A DNA stretch of 64,000 nt from Nipponacmea schrenckii (lineage: Eukaryota; Mollusca; Gastropoda; Lottiidae): contig CM060203.1 in NCBI GenBank assembly GCA_030562195.1, positions 1,130,208 to 1,194,207 of the forward strand, in the 5' to 3' direction. Below are positions 12,594 through 25,089 of this stretch, piece by piece. The notes below the pieces were generated by a model. That model was not told the DNA's origin. It worked only from the letters and a program-made list of their open reading frames with translations, and did no database searches. Made by a program: the position numbers and the translations under genes. Numbering within the stretch: the stretch's first letter is position 1; every line of letters begins with the position of its first letter.

Positions 12594-14600
12594 GGCCATC
12601 TGATTTTGATGGGTGATTTCAATACTGTAATTGAGAACCCATTCCTCGACTAAAATCATGACACAAGATCGAGGACCCTTCAAGCTGTCTCTGAACTGTC
12701 TACCGCTCTGTACAGGACCAAAATGGTCCTCCAAGTCATATGAAAGCGGTCCTTCAACTTTCATTGATCACATACTTATCTCAAGGGATCTTTTGTATCT
12801 AGTTATCAGCTGTGAAATTCCAAATGACACTACATGTATTTATAATATATCATTGATCATCTTCCAGTTGTTTGCTCCATTAACTTCTCAGTAGTAACGA
12901 TGACAAACCCAGAGATGAGAATTACCAATCACTTGTACTGTATAAAAAACTGAAATCAAGATTTATAAGAGCCCTCAGACGAGCTGTAACTTAATTCCAA
13001 ACTGAAAATTTCCACAATTTAGATATAAAACATTATACCTTCATCTATCTAACCTTTTTAACTCAATCCTTGCTACTAATATCATCCCGAATCAATGGCG
13101 ACAGAGTGTTATTGTTCCTATTTTCAAAGGCGGAAATAAAGATAAACTTGATCCTAACTCATATCGTGGAATATCATTAACACCAACAATTGGAAACGTG
13201 TTCGAGAAGGTGATAGAATATCGTCTGTTAAAACTCACTCATCAAAATGACTTCCCTAATCCACAACAAATGGCTTACCAGAGAGATCTGTCTTCCATAC
13301 ATGCTTCATTCAATCTTCTAGAAACCATTCAGCACTAGCTCCAGCGATCCAGTAACGTCCATGTAGCCTTTTAGACAGCACTAAAGCTTTCGATTCTGTT
13401 GGGCATGATGGACTTCTAAAGAAACTATTTGATTCCGGGACCGAAGGCTACCTTTGGCGATTGGTAGATAATCTATACACTGGAATGAACAGTTGTGTGT
13501 GGTTAGGCAACAAACTATCACGAAATTTCATATTAAAACGTGGAGTTAGGCAAGGTGGCGTTTTGTCTGCTAAACTGTATCTGTTATTTATCAATGATCT
13601 TCTAAACCAGTTGACTGACAGTACCAATGGTGCCAGAGTTCTAAACTTACCAGTATGTTGCCCCACGCAAGCTGATGACATTGCAGTAGTCAGTGATAGC
13701 GTCAATGGTCTCCAAAATCTTCTCCATTTATGTGAACGGTACAGTCGCCAGATGCGCTTTGAAATTTCACCATCAAAAAGTGTAATACTGCACTTCAAAT
13801 ATCAGAATAGGTCTTTAGAAGCGTTTGATCCTGTATTTCTATCTGGATCACCACTCCCATCTGTAGATTCTGTGAAACATGTAGGAGTTTTACTTTGTAC
13901 ATCATTCAGTTCGGTTGAACGATCACAGAGCTTCCACTGTTAGCCTTATTCGTAATGGTGTCCTCAGTCAATGTTTAAACCCAATCACTAGTTTTTACTT
14001 GTGTGTATACTAAAGCTTTGTATGGATGTCACTTATGGTCTAACTGATCCTCAAACGAGATATCTATGCTTGAACGGGCACATCGGTACTAGTATGCCTG
14101 TAAACTTATTCAAGGTTTAAACTTTCACACTCGATCTGACATTGTGTCTTAGCCTATTAGCCTGGAACTCTATATCGAATCGTATATTGATTTTCAAAAA
14201 TTACTTTTCCTGTCTCAACTATTATGTTTAAACCCTACAGAGCTGCCACGCAAATTTTAAGTTAATAGATTATTAGAATTTAAGTATGATCTTTGTTCTT
14301 CACAATGCTTTTTAACTGATATTTTCAGAATCTTAGAAAAGTACCACCTGAGGCTTAACGTAGATACATTTCTAGAGGATGGAATCTTTATGAAACGAAA
14401 TTTGTGGAAGCGCATAGTTAAGCAAGCCATCTCAGATACTGAATTCTCATCTCGGAAAGAACGGATTGCTTCTGACCCTGAGTTTAGTCTGTTCTCTGTT
14501 TGTCATACCAGTTATGGCTAAAGGACCCTTACCTCAAAACGTGTTGCTTAGTTTTTACCAAGGCACTAACTCTTGCCACTCTTAATACTCTATAAATTTG
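12594..14600 (+). mobile_element. degenerate LINE (endonuclease plus reverse transcriptase)
   Basis: An endonuclease remnant is seen first: the GDFNTVIENPFLD block at about 12,610 and DHLPVVCSIN near 12,855. Reverse transcriptase blocks follow: QWRQSVIVPIFKGG and NSYRGISLTPTIGNVFEKV (13,090-13,215), the GVRQGGVLSAKLYLLFINDL block (from about 13,540), and ADDIAVVS (the YADD-type catalytic box, about 13,670). The longest surviving frame is 13,461-13,943. A C-terminal region continues in broken frames to about 14,560. Multiple stops and shifts show it is inactive. The clade is not assigned; the architecture (endonuclease, reverse transcriptase, no LTR) makes it a non-LTR element. Confidence 0.85.
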
Positions 14601-14740
14601 CTGTAATTATTTATATTGATGAAATCTCGGAAGATCTGTGTATTACTAACAATAAAAATTGCATATTCTATGTACCAAGGGAGATTATAGTGTTTTGATG
14701 TGAGTTAGAGTTGATGTTTAAATCAAGGTTATGATGACCT

Positions 14741-14741
14741 C

Positions 14742-14774
<33 letters not shown>
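14741..14774. repeat. (ATT)n microsatellite, 3' tail of the minus-strand LINE
   Basis: About eleven ATT triplets. It abuts the 3' end of the minus-strand LINE (next entry), where such microsatellite tails are typical of CR1/L2-type elements. Confidence 0.8.
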
Positions 14775-14775
<1 letters not shown>

Positions 14776-15840
14776 AAGACATTTATAAAGCGCCATCTTT
14801 CACAAAAACGTGCTCAGATGCGCTGTACAATAACATTGATAAAACAATCAGGATGTATATGATAAAAAGGACATGTAAATTGTATAAAATATAAATAAAT
14901 AAAGTCAAACTAAAACTATCTATAAATTAAAAGCTTTCTTAAGCAAAAACGTCTTAAGAAGAGATTTAAAATTAGATAAAGAATTACAGCATCTTAAATC
15001 AAAAGGTAAAATATTCCACAGTTTGGGTGCTTGGACGGTAAAAGAGCGTTCACCGTAAGTTAAAAGCCTGGATGATTTGTGAACTAGTAAAAAGTTGTCC
15101 GAAGAAGAACGAAGGGTTCGACTTGGTGTGTAAATTTCAATAAGTGCAGATAAATAAGAAGGTGCTGTATCATTAAGACATTTAAAAGTTAAAAGTAGGA
15201 TCTTAAATTGAATTCTATAAACAACAGGTAGCCAGTGTAGGTCTAATAAAATTGGTGTGATGTGCTCGTGATGTTTTTTGCCGGAGATAAGTCTTGCTGC
15301 TGCATTTTGAACCCTTTGTAGTTTATTGGTTATACGTAATGGAATTCCAATTAATAAAGAATTACAGTTATCCAAACGGGAGGTAATCAGAGCTTGTACT
15401 AAAGTTTTAACTGAAGAAGTAGAAAGGTTCCTGCGAATTTTACTGATTTTACGGAGATTAAAATAACACAATTTACATACATTATTTACATGAGGTTCCA
15501 AGGTTAAATGTTGATCAAAGATAACTCCGATATTTCTGGCAGATGGAACTGGGTTTATTACATGAGTACCCACAGATAAAGAAACAGTTTGGATTACTTT
15601 CGATATAAGATTGTTTGAGCCCAAGAGAATATATTCTGTTTTATCTTCGTTAAGTTTAAGAAAATTATTATTCATCCAAGATCGGATATCTTCGATACAA
15701 CATTCAATTTTGGATTTACAATGATTAAAACTATTATTTACAGAGGGTTTAAAAGACAAATATAACTGTGTATCATCAGCATATAGATGAAAATCAAGGC
15801 CATGTCTGCGAACTATCTTAGAGAGCGGGGTGGTGTACAT
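14775..15840 (-). mobile_element. 5'-truncated LINE, CR1/L2-like, reverse transcriptase C-terminal half
   Basis: An open frame (14,920-15,960, minus) contains the end of a reverse transcriptase. It starts within the palm at YTTPLSKIVRRHG, then LYADDTQLYL with intact YADD, then a long C-terminal domain (RNIGVIFDQHLTLEPHV, SRLDNCNSLLIGIP, LQRVQNAAARLI, LHWLPVVYRIQFKILLL, APKLWNILP). The first 41 residues of the open frame (upstream of about 15,838) do not look like LINE and mark the 5' truncation. The 3' UTR ends in GCGCTTTATAAATGTC followed by the triplet tail. The frame is unbroken for about 310 codons, so the insertion is fairly young. Confidence 0.88.
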
Positions 15841-18350
15841 TATACGCTCAATAAACACACCATAGTATCTCGCTATACACATAGGCCACGTATAACCCAA
15901 TAATACGCCTACACACATGGCCAATACGCTACAAAAGTGGATCGCTAATTCATATGCCATCTATTTCGAGGTTAAATCACTGAATTCAGTCTACTATAAC
16001 TGTTTCCAGAAATCTGGTTGAAAACTTTCCAAAATGTCACCAAAACTTGGTTTCTGTAAAAAATAAAATTCAATATAGCATGACTATGAAAATTTTGAAT
16101 TAATCAAAATGAAAGTAAACCACTACATTTTGTCAACATCCGCTTGACTGTCACTGCACACAAAACCACTATTTTTAGAAATAACCTTCCGCCGATTAAA
16201 TTTCTCATTATCTCAGAAATTATGAAATTAAATGCAATTTCAGACATCAAATTTCAAATCTCGACCAAAAGTTAGTCAAAAATGGGCATGCAAAAAGGAA
16301 GGGAGATGGAAGATTTATATATATTTAACGGAAAAAATTCGTATACAAATGCAATCATTAGCATAGAATAATTTACTGGACTAAGTCGTATATCATCGTA
16401 ATGTGGTTGGAGTTGTGCACCATCAGGCTTTTTACACAGACCAAGTCAGAAACAGAACCAATACATCATTATTATGCATTGTTGCTTTTGATCTTCTTAT
16501 GATCAATACAACTTATTCAGTGTAAAACAAATTGAGGTGGGAATAAATTTATTAATTTAGTTTTAAATGAACCGATCATAACCTACAATCTTACACTTAA
16601 CGAACATGCACTATTTCGTCTTAGTTAAGTCCCTTCTGCTGCCGCAACAGTGGACTCCACGCAGTCACGCTTCCTCGAAGCTCCGCAGAGTTCCCCACCC
16701 TCCCACATGGTTACAGTGCGTTCTTTGGAACGCACTACTTTGTTTTCGAAATGTTTTTTTTTTGTCGAATTCTGCTCAGAGCGCCCAGCCAAATCTACAT
16801 GTGCCACGTACAAACTGTTAACATTTCTCCCGCAAGTGTCGCGAAACTAAATCATTATATAAGACATTATGGTTATCCTTTAAAAGCCAGGTTAGTTGGT
16901 GATAATGGCATGGTATAATAGAAGATTTAGATCGGTGAATACGAGATACGAGATTTTATTCTATTATTTATTCATTCTTGTATTCTTTCGTTAAGGTCTT
17001 CTTCCATCCATTCATTGGTTCAATTTTACACCCAAGTTTTTATTCATTCGGGATTCTCTTCAGACTTTCCATCTCTCCTTTTTTTAAATATTGTCATTCA
17101 TTCTTAGCTTTACTTACTATCTTTCTACCAGTTATTAACTGCCGACTTCATTCATTCACTCCCCTTAATCGTATCTGCTATCAATCTATTTTAATTTACA
17201 TTGTCTTCATTCATTTGTTCATTCATTCATTCTCCTCAATCGTATCTACTATCAATCTATTTCAATTTACATTGTCGTATCGTATTGAGCTAAATCCTCT
17301 ATTTAGACCACCGTACTGTGGATTCTTGGTGCAGGAACTGTGCCTTGCAATTGTGATTATAGACATTTGAAGGCGTTTGGGTTATCTATTTAATTTATCT
17401 CTTATTAATAAGAACGAATTGGGTTCAATTTCGTTTTATTGTTGCTTTGGTTGTTCTTATAAGAGTCGACTATGTACCAGCAATATCTCTGGACAGAAAG
17501 GGGCAATATTTATCAAACATTAATAGCCCCACCCCACCTTTTTTTTTAAAAACAGTATAAAACGCCATAAAGCAACAAGTCGTGGTTAAGGGATGAATAG
17601 TGCTCAGTATAGTACAATAGAGGTTTAAACTCGCAAACTAAAACTTTTGTTTCGAGGTCTTGATTAGGGGATGATTTCTCGTCAGTCAGAGAGTCTTCTG
17701 ATACGGTGGGTTTAATTTGTCTATATCAAGAGTTTTCTTCTATTAGGGCTATATTATGAAAGTGCGCTACGGCAAATCGATCAAACCTTGAACAAAGCCT
17801 GTTCCTTTTGTTTGAAATGGTAACTAGGATGTGAGCTGAAATCAGGGGTTAAAATAAAATACCTGTGTTTGCAACCAAGGATTCATTCTGTTAGACGAAG
17901 TCGTAGGATAAAGGACTTCACCGGGAGAGCCTTTTATAATTATAAGGTATGTAGTTTTTACTTAATATTTGTTTTTATTCATTGAAATAGTCACAATTGA
18001 CTAAGGTATTTTCAACAAACTGATCTTTGGAAATCGACGTTCGATCAGAAGGCACGTAGCCAAACTTAATTGTTCGCGGGCCATGTTATAAATTCTTAAA
18101 GGGTAGTATTTATTTGCCGTTTTGATATGATTGATTATATATTTTGAGACTTTTTTCTTGGGAATTGCCCTACCCCTTGCTAGCGATCTCTTGGTAATTC
18201 TTTCTTCATTGCTTTTTGTATGTATGTAAACGTTCGTTCACCGATATTCACAGTGTACAACTATTACAATCTTGACTCTTAGCCGATTATACTTACAGTG
18301 TCTTCTTTCCATATTTCAGACTGGTGGGACCGAGTGGCATTGGTTATTGA
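15841..18350. other. noncoding stretch
   Basis: No gene recognised. A small perfect inverted repeat (AGTGCGTTC-TTTG-GAACGCACT) lies at 16,715-16,736; a similar CAGTGCGTTC string begins the bodies of the R2 repeats at 22.6 and 36.1 kb. About 16,970-17,290 is rich in CATTCATT-like simple sequence. Short open frames on both strands at 16,606-16,850 appear to be chance. Confidence 0.4.
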
Positions 18351-19477
18351 AATCAATTAGAAGTGGGGAAAGTCTTATAATAAGGTAGGTTGATGTATGA
18401 ATATTTCCGGTGTTTCAATGTTAGGGTTTCCATGTTTCCACTTTACTCCTACTGGGTACATGGTGTGCTAACCCCTTTCGCTTCTAATTCTAGGTATGGA
18501 AATAAATAGTCTATAAGACTGGAGGTAGCCAAAAGTCTATGGCAAACGTAATGTTTGCAATATTGGAAATGAAATGGTCACCAAAGGCGACGATAGTCTT
18601 ATAATAAGGTAGGTGTCGAGTAGGTTGGTTGGATTCGTGTAGGAATATTTCCGGTATGTATTGGAAAGGGGAAGCGACGGTGGACGTTGGATGAGTGTGT
18701 GCTTGTATGAGGTGCTTGCCCCCATTGTTCGCATCTTAGGTATCGACCGGTGACGTGTTTTAGCTGGTACCCTTGTTTTACCTGATATGGATGTGGACGT
18801 ACGATTCACTGCCTTGTATCCAGCACTGGTGTTGATGGTTTAGAGAAGGGTCGTGGAACTGGACTAATGCATGCCGGGGATATGGGTTTCCGGGCTTGTG
18901 TTAGGTGTGCTGTTAGGCTCGAGTAGGTGTTAGGGTCTGATTATTAGACATGGTTTCGCTAATAATCGTTAGGTAGGGCATCATCTCAATCCCATATGCT
19001 TGCACCCACATTCGTGTCTCTCTCGTCAAGATAGGTTTGTGTTAGGTTCGTTTAAGTTTCATGTAGGTTTAATAATATCTTTAAGGTTGCTGGCCGGCAA
19101 ATTTCATCGATTCCGTGTTAGGCTATCTTGTTAACGTTAGGGGCGTTAGAGGCACGCGTGTGGGACCGTAAGGCTCCGAATATTGAGATGATGAAGGACG
19201 GACGTACACTGGAGACTATGACTCGAATTTGTGTAAGGATGGGGTTAGGAAATTGTTTTGAATGTGTGTGATAGTGTGTGCCTGAATGTGTGTATATTTA
19301 TTATTGACTCTCAGCACACGCATGTGCTGAAGTCAATGGATGTGGCACGGAGCTGCCATGACTTGTGATGTATTTTTGCCTATGTTTCACTACTAATGAT
19401 ATCTTTATTTTTCTATTAGGTGGCATGGCAATGGCTGTTCTATGCATAGGACGCCATTTATACGGAGGTGTAATTGG

Positions 19478-19790
19478 CATCTGCATGTATAACCATGTTC
19501 ACCCTTTTGTGACTACAGCAATCTCACACTCCACCGTGTTGGTGGTTGTTAGGTTTGTTAAGGTTAAGATGTGTGTAGGGTTCACGTGGAGTTTTGGTTA
19601 GGGTCACACAGGTACTGTAGGGCTGAGTGTGAGATTGCACTTTGATTAGTTACAAAAGGGCTTCGCATGCTATACTTGTAAATGACTACATTGGAAATGA
19701 ATTTTTATGAGCTGTGGCATCACTATGCATTTCTTCAGCTTCTGATGGTGACTGCAGGAAGGACATGCTTATGATTGAAGAATGTGACTC
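19478..19790. repeat. foldback-like element D2, copy 1
   Basis: Starts CATCTGCATGTATAACCATG, and its first 50 bp are imperfectly inverted at its end (GTGTGAGATTGC...TTACAAAAGGGCTTCGCATGCTA...TTGTAAATG). This gives a foldback structure like that of small non-autonomous DNA elements. Compared with the second copy it lacks about 105 bp of the middle (after GTTAGGGTC). Confidence 0.6.
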
Positions 19791-20875
19791 TTTCCCCCCT
19801 CCCTCCATGGCCAAGACTAGAGGAAGAGCATACTTGACGCTCACTATTTGTTAGTGTTGCAGGGTATGCTTACTCTGAACACTAAACCACACCCCTTCCC
19901 ATCTTCCCCCCCCCATCCATTGTAACTAATCATATATTTATTTTTCAGATAAAACTAATTACAATTTTGTTTGCAGGTTTCCCTTTTTGCTTGTCGTTTC
20001 GATGTTAGGGTTTCGATTCTGTCCCCAAATTTCACCTACTGGGTACACGGTGTGCTGACCCCCCTTTGCATCTATTCCTAGGTACAAAAATATTGGAAAT
20101 TGATGGTCTATGGTGGATAGATTTAATGGTGAACAACGACAGAAGAAATGGTGTGATCTAGAGGAAGTCCAGTCCACCTCGTCTTTTATGGGTATACTTC
20201 ATACTTTAATAGCTCAGATGTAGCAAACCTTGCAGCCTCCCACACTTGTATCTCTCACGTGTTAGGTTTGTGTTAGGTTTCCTAAGGTGTCCTGTTAGGG
20301 TGGACGTGATAATTCTTTTAAGGGTGGCTGGCCAGCAACATGATAATTTGATTTCCGTCATTATTCTAATTAATAAGTAGGGACTGTTAGGGACCCGTTA
20401 GGGACGTGAGAGGTTCAGGTCTGGGACTAAGCCAGGTTCAAAATTTAAATATATCCTCCCGGATATTTTTAGTTATATCTGTTTGAGATGTTGGGGGCTG
20501 ACTTTTTACCAGAGAAGAGATGGAGAGGAAGAGAGGAGATGGAGAAGAAGAGTAGAGATATGTCAGCTGCTGTATCCATATTTTTGTCCGATTGTAAGAC
20601 TATCTAATATATATATTGTGTATATAGATATTCACTACGTTTTAGATGTGACCATTTCATTAGATCAGACATAGGTTTTCACAAGATTCGTCTTGTGTTT
20701 GTGTCTGTTTCATATACATGTATTTCAATAATAATATTAACTATGACATTGAGCTGAATTTCAGGATTCAGCTGGTTCTACCGGATTCAAGCCACCATCT
20801 ACGCTATGCTACCAGACACCAGAGAAGAATCCATCTCATATTATGATGTTGTGGTAATTAAAGATTTATTTGTAA

Positions 20876-21270
20876 TTATCATCTGCATGTATAACCATGT
20901 TCACCCTTTTGTGACTACAGTAATCTCACACTCCATTGTGTTAGTGGTTGTTAGGTTTGTTAAGGTTAGGATGTGAGTAGGGTTCACGTGGAGTTTTGGT
21001 TAGGGTCGTGGTAGGGCTGTTAGGGACTACTTTGTTTGTGTTAGGGTGATTAGGCTCGTTTTGTTAGGTTTCTATGAACGAGATTAGTTGGCCAACAAAG
21101 AACACAGGTACCGTAGGGCTGAGTGTGAGATTGCACTTTGACTAGTTACAAAAGGGCTTCGCATGCTATCTTGTAAATGTATACATTGGGAATAAATCCT
21201 TATGCGCCGTGACATCACTATGCATTTCTATATACGTCCGAGTATAGCTTCTGAGGTGACTATTGCATAA
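20876..21270. repeat. foldback-like element D2, copy 2
   Basis: Nearly the same sequence as the copy 1.4 kb upstream, including the start CATCTGCATGTATAACCATG and the end ACAAAAGGGCTTCGCATGCTA, with the full-length interior. The interior contains further GTTAGG strings and ATTAGTTGGCCAAC. Imperfect terminal inverted repeats of about 50 bp. Confidence 0.6.
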
Positions 21271-21828
21271 GGTCGGACACAGGTTTCCATAGATGTACGG
21301 CATTCATCTTTGGTTTTCCTGGCTGGCAGTGTTACTGTGTAAAGGAAGATAAACATGTCATAGTTAAAACTCTATATGAAAGTTGTATTATGTAAATTGT
21401 ATATGTATATTAGTATAAATATTTTTCAAATTGGTAGGTTATTTAGTAAAAGCATTCTTTGTTCTACAATCTAGATCACTTTACGGTTAAAAAAACCCCT
21501 AATTTCGACGGAGGTAACCCAACATACAGAAAATATGTCAAAACCTGTAACGAGGTAGAATCTACAATACGACGTTGAAAACCGAATGTACGATACGTCT
21601 TACATTGTTTACGACAAAATGATAAATTGGAAAGCTTACAAAATTGCAAAGTAAATCTTTTGTACAATGGGTCATAAATGTAATTGATAAAAAACAACCT
21701 CAATATAAACAACTTCAGTATTCGTTTAGTCGATTTTTTTACCTGAATATTTTAAACAACGCGGATTTTAAATACTGGCAAGGTGAATGGTGGGTTTTAT
21801 TTATGACTTATTAAGGATATATATATAT

Positions 21829-22040
21829 ATTCGATTATGAAGTAAATCCGTTTGCCCACTTCTATCGCATACGAACTTTAATACCATCCGTCTGTACATG
21901 TATTTATATTGTCAGAACGTAAAGACCTATATTCGATTATGAAGTAAATCCGTTTGCCCACTTCTATCGAATACGAACTTTAATACCATCCGTCTGTACA
22001 TTTATTTATATGTATTTATTATATCGATGATGAAGTAAAT
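21829..22040. repeat. 102-bp direct repeat, two copies plus a fragment
   Basis: TCGATTATGAAGTAAATCCG starts at 21,831 and again at 21,933. The copies differ by few bases through the CCATCCGTCTGTACAT segment. A third partial start (ATCGATGATGAAGTAAATC) follows at about 22,024. No gene between 21,270 and this block. Confidence 0.85.
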
Positions 22041-22339
22041 CTGATATTTCCCCAGATAATGGAGTCATAATGTAGTCCTCTGATGATCAGTTGTTTCCTC
22101 AGTATAGAATTCTATATCGTAATAGTCCTACTTATTATTATACCACAATATCGGTCCCCCGTGATCATGTTATTGGTCAGATCTTTTCTTCTAATCTAAA
22201 GCAACTACAATGATGATTCATAACCTGGCTTCTAAATGTCCACAAGGCATTAAGGTTGACTTCTGTTATCTTGGTTTACAGCTCGTTTGTCTTTTCTGAC
22301 ACGCGTTTAAGGGACATTTTCTTATCATTGTAGTTATTA

Positions 22340-22610
22340 CGGTCAAAATAATCGTCGTGATCGAAGTAAATCAAAGTAATCGTTTGGTCAAAGTAAATCA
22401 TTGTGGTTAAAATAATCGTCGTGATCAAAGTAAATCATTGTAAACTATTTTCAAAATAATCATTGTAATCATTATGGTAAAAGTAATCGTAGTATTCATT
22501 ATGGTCAAAGCAAATTATTGTAATCATTATGGTCAAAGTAAATTATTGTAATCATTATGGTCAAAGTAAATCATTGTATTCATTGAGGTTAAAGTAAATC
22601 ATTACGTATT
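22340..22610. repeat. imperfect ~28-bp minisatellite
   Basis: Tandem variants of TCAAAGTAAATCATTGTAA plus TCATTATGG, about eight to ten copies with substitutions. It runs directly into the head of the R2 repeat at 22,605. Confidence 0.75.
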
Positions 22611-23570
22611 TCGACTTTGGTTATTATATTTTTTTGCAGTGCGTTCTATCGAACGTTTTCGAAATGTTTTCGCAAATGAGAAAAAACCCTAAAGTTAGTC
22701 ATACCGTCGTTCCTTTGCGAAGCTAGTTTTTAATCAATGTGGATTGCGATTTTTTTTGTTTATTACTTTTAATCTTTGTTAAAAAGATAGCACTTTCAAA
22801 CTTTCAAAATTTTGAACTGATGCCATTGGGTTGATATAATCAAGGGCAATAACTTTTGTTCAGGTCAAAAGGTCACCAAAGGTCAAGGTCACGAAATATG
22901 ACCTTTTAAATTTTTTATGCTTACTGAAAAATTTTTACCGGAAATAAACAAAAAGCAAAATCGAAATTCTTTTTTGCGCAATCGATTGTTGTTTAGAGAA
23001 AATATAAAATTATGCAAATTAGATTTAACCATTATAATCTAATTTGTTAAATTAGTTAAATCTAATTTGCATAATTTTATATTTTCTCTAAACGACAATC
23101 GATTGCGCAAAAAAGAATTTCGATTTTACTTTTTGTTTATTTACTTGGTATTTTAATCAAAATTGCGCGTTTAAAAATTTCAAAATTTTGTAATTTCTTC
23201 TATACTAACTGTGCGTGTTTTTCTTTAAATCGAAATAGAGTCTCAGGGGATAATTCGATTTGTGTTATTTTGATGTATATAGAATCTATAACCAATTGCC
23301 GAAATATATATGGAAACCGATTTTTGAATTTTGATTTTGATATTTTTACGATTAACATTTATTAAAAACTTTGAAGGATCGTATATTCTGACGTTGACGT
23401 TTGGCGAATTTTTGACCTTTACAAATGTGATAGCTCTTGAGAAGTTCTATCCAATGATATATAAAGCTTTATTGTAAGATGTATACTTCCGCTTTTATCG
23501 CCATTTAAAAATTGCGAATTTTCCCTATAAAACAATCTGTTTAATTTGTGTTGCATTTGGGCGATCTACA
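22605..23570 (+). repeat. dispersed repeat R2, copy 1 (with internal inversion or foldback)
   Basis: Begins with the shared head TACGTATTTCGACTTTGG, then TTGCAGTGCGTTC, as does the copy at 36,011. The second half (23,150-23,570) matches 36,755-37,135 closely: TACTAACTGTGCGT, TTTAAATCGAAAT, CAAATGTGATAGCTCT, GCATTTGGGCGATCTAC. The first half contains AAAGGTCAAGGTCAC in the opposite orientation to the other copy, so this copy is internally rearranged around the palindrome at 22,942-23,142. No coding frame. Confidence 0.8.
22942..23142. repeat. long palindrome, 88-bp arms, 25-bp loop
   Basis: Left arm 22,942-23,029, from AAATAAACAAAAAGCAAAAT to AATTAGATTTAAC. The right arm 23,055-23,142 is its near-perfect reverse complement; I see only about two mismatches. 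The loop is AT-rich. It would form a very stable hairpin as single strand or RNA. It sits inside repeat R2. Confidence 0.95.
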
Positions 23571-23947
23571 ACCTTTAGGATTTTAAATTATATCTATTAA
23601 GCAACAATAATGTACAGTTGAGTGGAATAGTGGTCTAAGGGACGCAACTCTATAAAATACACTCTTAAGATGTAAAGCCGCGCTGTTAATTTGATGTCTC
23701 TATGTTATACCATGGCAACTTGCCACAAATTGCAGGATCTAATGTTCTTACGAAGATAGATGTTAAGTGATAAATAAACAGATTAAAAATATTAACGATC
23801 TTGAAAGTTAATGAAATCCGAAATCAAATTATAATCTCAAATAAGGTGTTATGTCCCTTATTCCACGAATTGGTTTTTTTTCCGACGTATTTTCAAACAC
23901 CTTTCTCAACGTCTAACAGAAACATTGCAAATACATAATTGCATTTA

Positions 23948-23997
23948 ACGTATTTCGACTTTGGCGAAAACGTATTGTAATCGTTCGGATTATTTTA
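23948..23997 (+). repeat. 50-bp conserved head element
   Basis: Runs from ACGTATTTCGACTTTGGCG to ATCGTTCGGATTATTTTA. The same block occurs twice in tandem at 36,011-36,108, twice reversed at 49,712-49,813, and partially at 22,605. Here it immediately precedes the first R1 body. Confidence 0.9.
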
Positions 23998-24009
23998 ATT
24001 ATTTATTTA

Positions 24010-25077
24010 AAATATAGTAAAACTGGTAAAATGTACAGAAATTCTAAACCTACAGTTGATCTTAGAATGATTTCTATTATCAAATAAAACTAAACCGGAA
24101 GTTCTATCTATGACCGGAAGTTGAGGTTTTTTGCTTTAGCAAGTTTTTTTTTTAATTTCGATTTCGACCGGATTTTCAGATTTGAAAACTTCAATGTATT
24201 TGTCAACTAACAATTATAGGTTTTATGCAGTTTGGTTAAATCTTTTACCCACGATTTGCAATTAAATATTCAAGGGTCATCGGCAAAAATTTCAGACCGT
24301 CATTTCTCGTTTAATATAAATGGTAAAATTTTGAAACTGTACGAGATGATAGGCGATATGATTATAATTTTTGAAAAATTTTGAAAAAAAAATTCTACTT
24401 CCGGTTTAGTCGCAAATGACGTAAATACGTAACTTCCGGTCTATAACAGCTAGGTGAAAAATGAAAACTGTTTTATAAATAACTTGTCAATAGTGATCGA
24501 TCTGATTTAAACAATTAGGTCAAGCTTCCATATCGGCCGCCATTTTTAATTTTCGTTACAATTCTTAAAGCCAAATTCAGACACTATTGATGGACCGAAT
24601 TCGATGAAATTTAGCACATAGATACAATGGATCATTATCTACCTTTTCTTGGAGACCGATTTTTAAATTACGTATTTTTTTCGAATTATTCAAATTTCGA
24701 TTTTTTCAAAATTAGGTCACTTTAACGGCTACGGAAGGTGTGACCCACTTAATACATGACCTTGAAAATTAGGTCAAATAATATTCAATATATTGTCGAC
24801 GAGTAGATATTTTTTAATTTGGCTTACTTAAAAAATTCATAGAGATAAGTGTACTTAAATACAGCAAAAAATGATAATTTTCATATTTTCGCCATCTTTA
24901 ACCGTTACGGAAGGTGTGACCTAATTAGTTTATGACTTTGAAAACTAGGTCAAATGATATTCAATATATAGTCTAGATGTAGGTCATTGCAAATTTAGCC
25001 TACATAATATTTTAAGGCTCTCGAAATAGGTTCATAATTGTAAGCAATTCTAGTTTTTTTATTTTTTTTTTTTTTGA
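24010..25077 (+). repeat. dispersed repeat R1, array 1 copy a
   Basis: About 1.07 kb starting AAAACTGGTAAAATGTAC and ending TAAGCAATTCTAG followed by a T-rich run. Internal landmarks are several ACTTCCGG/CCGGAAG strings, TATCGGCCGCCATTTT, GGTGTGACCCACTTAAT and GACCTTGAAAA. The next copy starts 1,085 bp downstream. No coding frame; nature unknown. Confidence 0.9.
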
Positions 25078-25089
25078 AATTCTCGGATG

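Larger units (their letters stand above)
18380..21270. repeat. diverged tandem duplication of a roughly 1.4-1.6 kb noncoding block (D1-D2-D1'-D2')
   Basis: D1 at about 18,415-19,200 resembles D1' at about 20,000-20,440. Shared landmarks are GATGTTAGGGTTTC, TACTGGGTACA-GGTGTGCT, TTCTAGGTA, GTGTTAGGTT, GGCTGGCC-GCAA, and the run of GTTAGG/GTTAGGG strings. D2 (19,478-19,790) and D2' (20,876-21,270) are much more alike. The order D1-D2-D1'-D2' implies a tandem duplication followed by indels. The block is unusually rich in GTTAGG-type strings. No coding potential was found. Confidence 0.75.

Noticed and set aside
16606..16850. Overlapping short open frames on both strands near a GC-richer patch.
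   Set aside because: No family features; the patch contains only a small hairpin.
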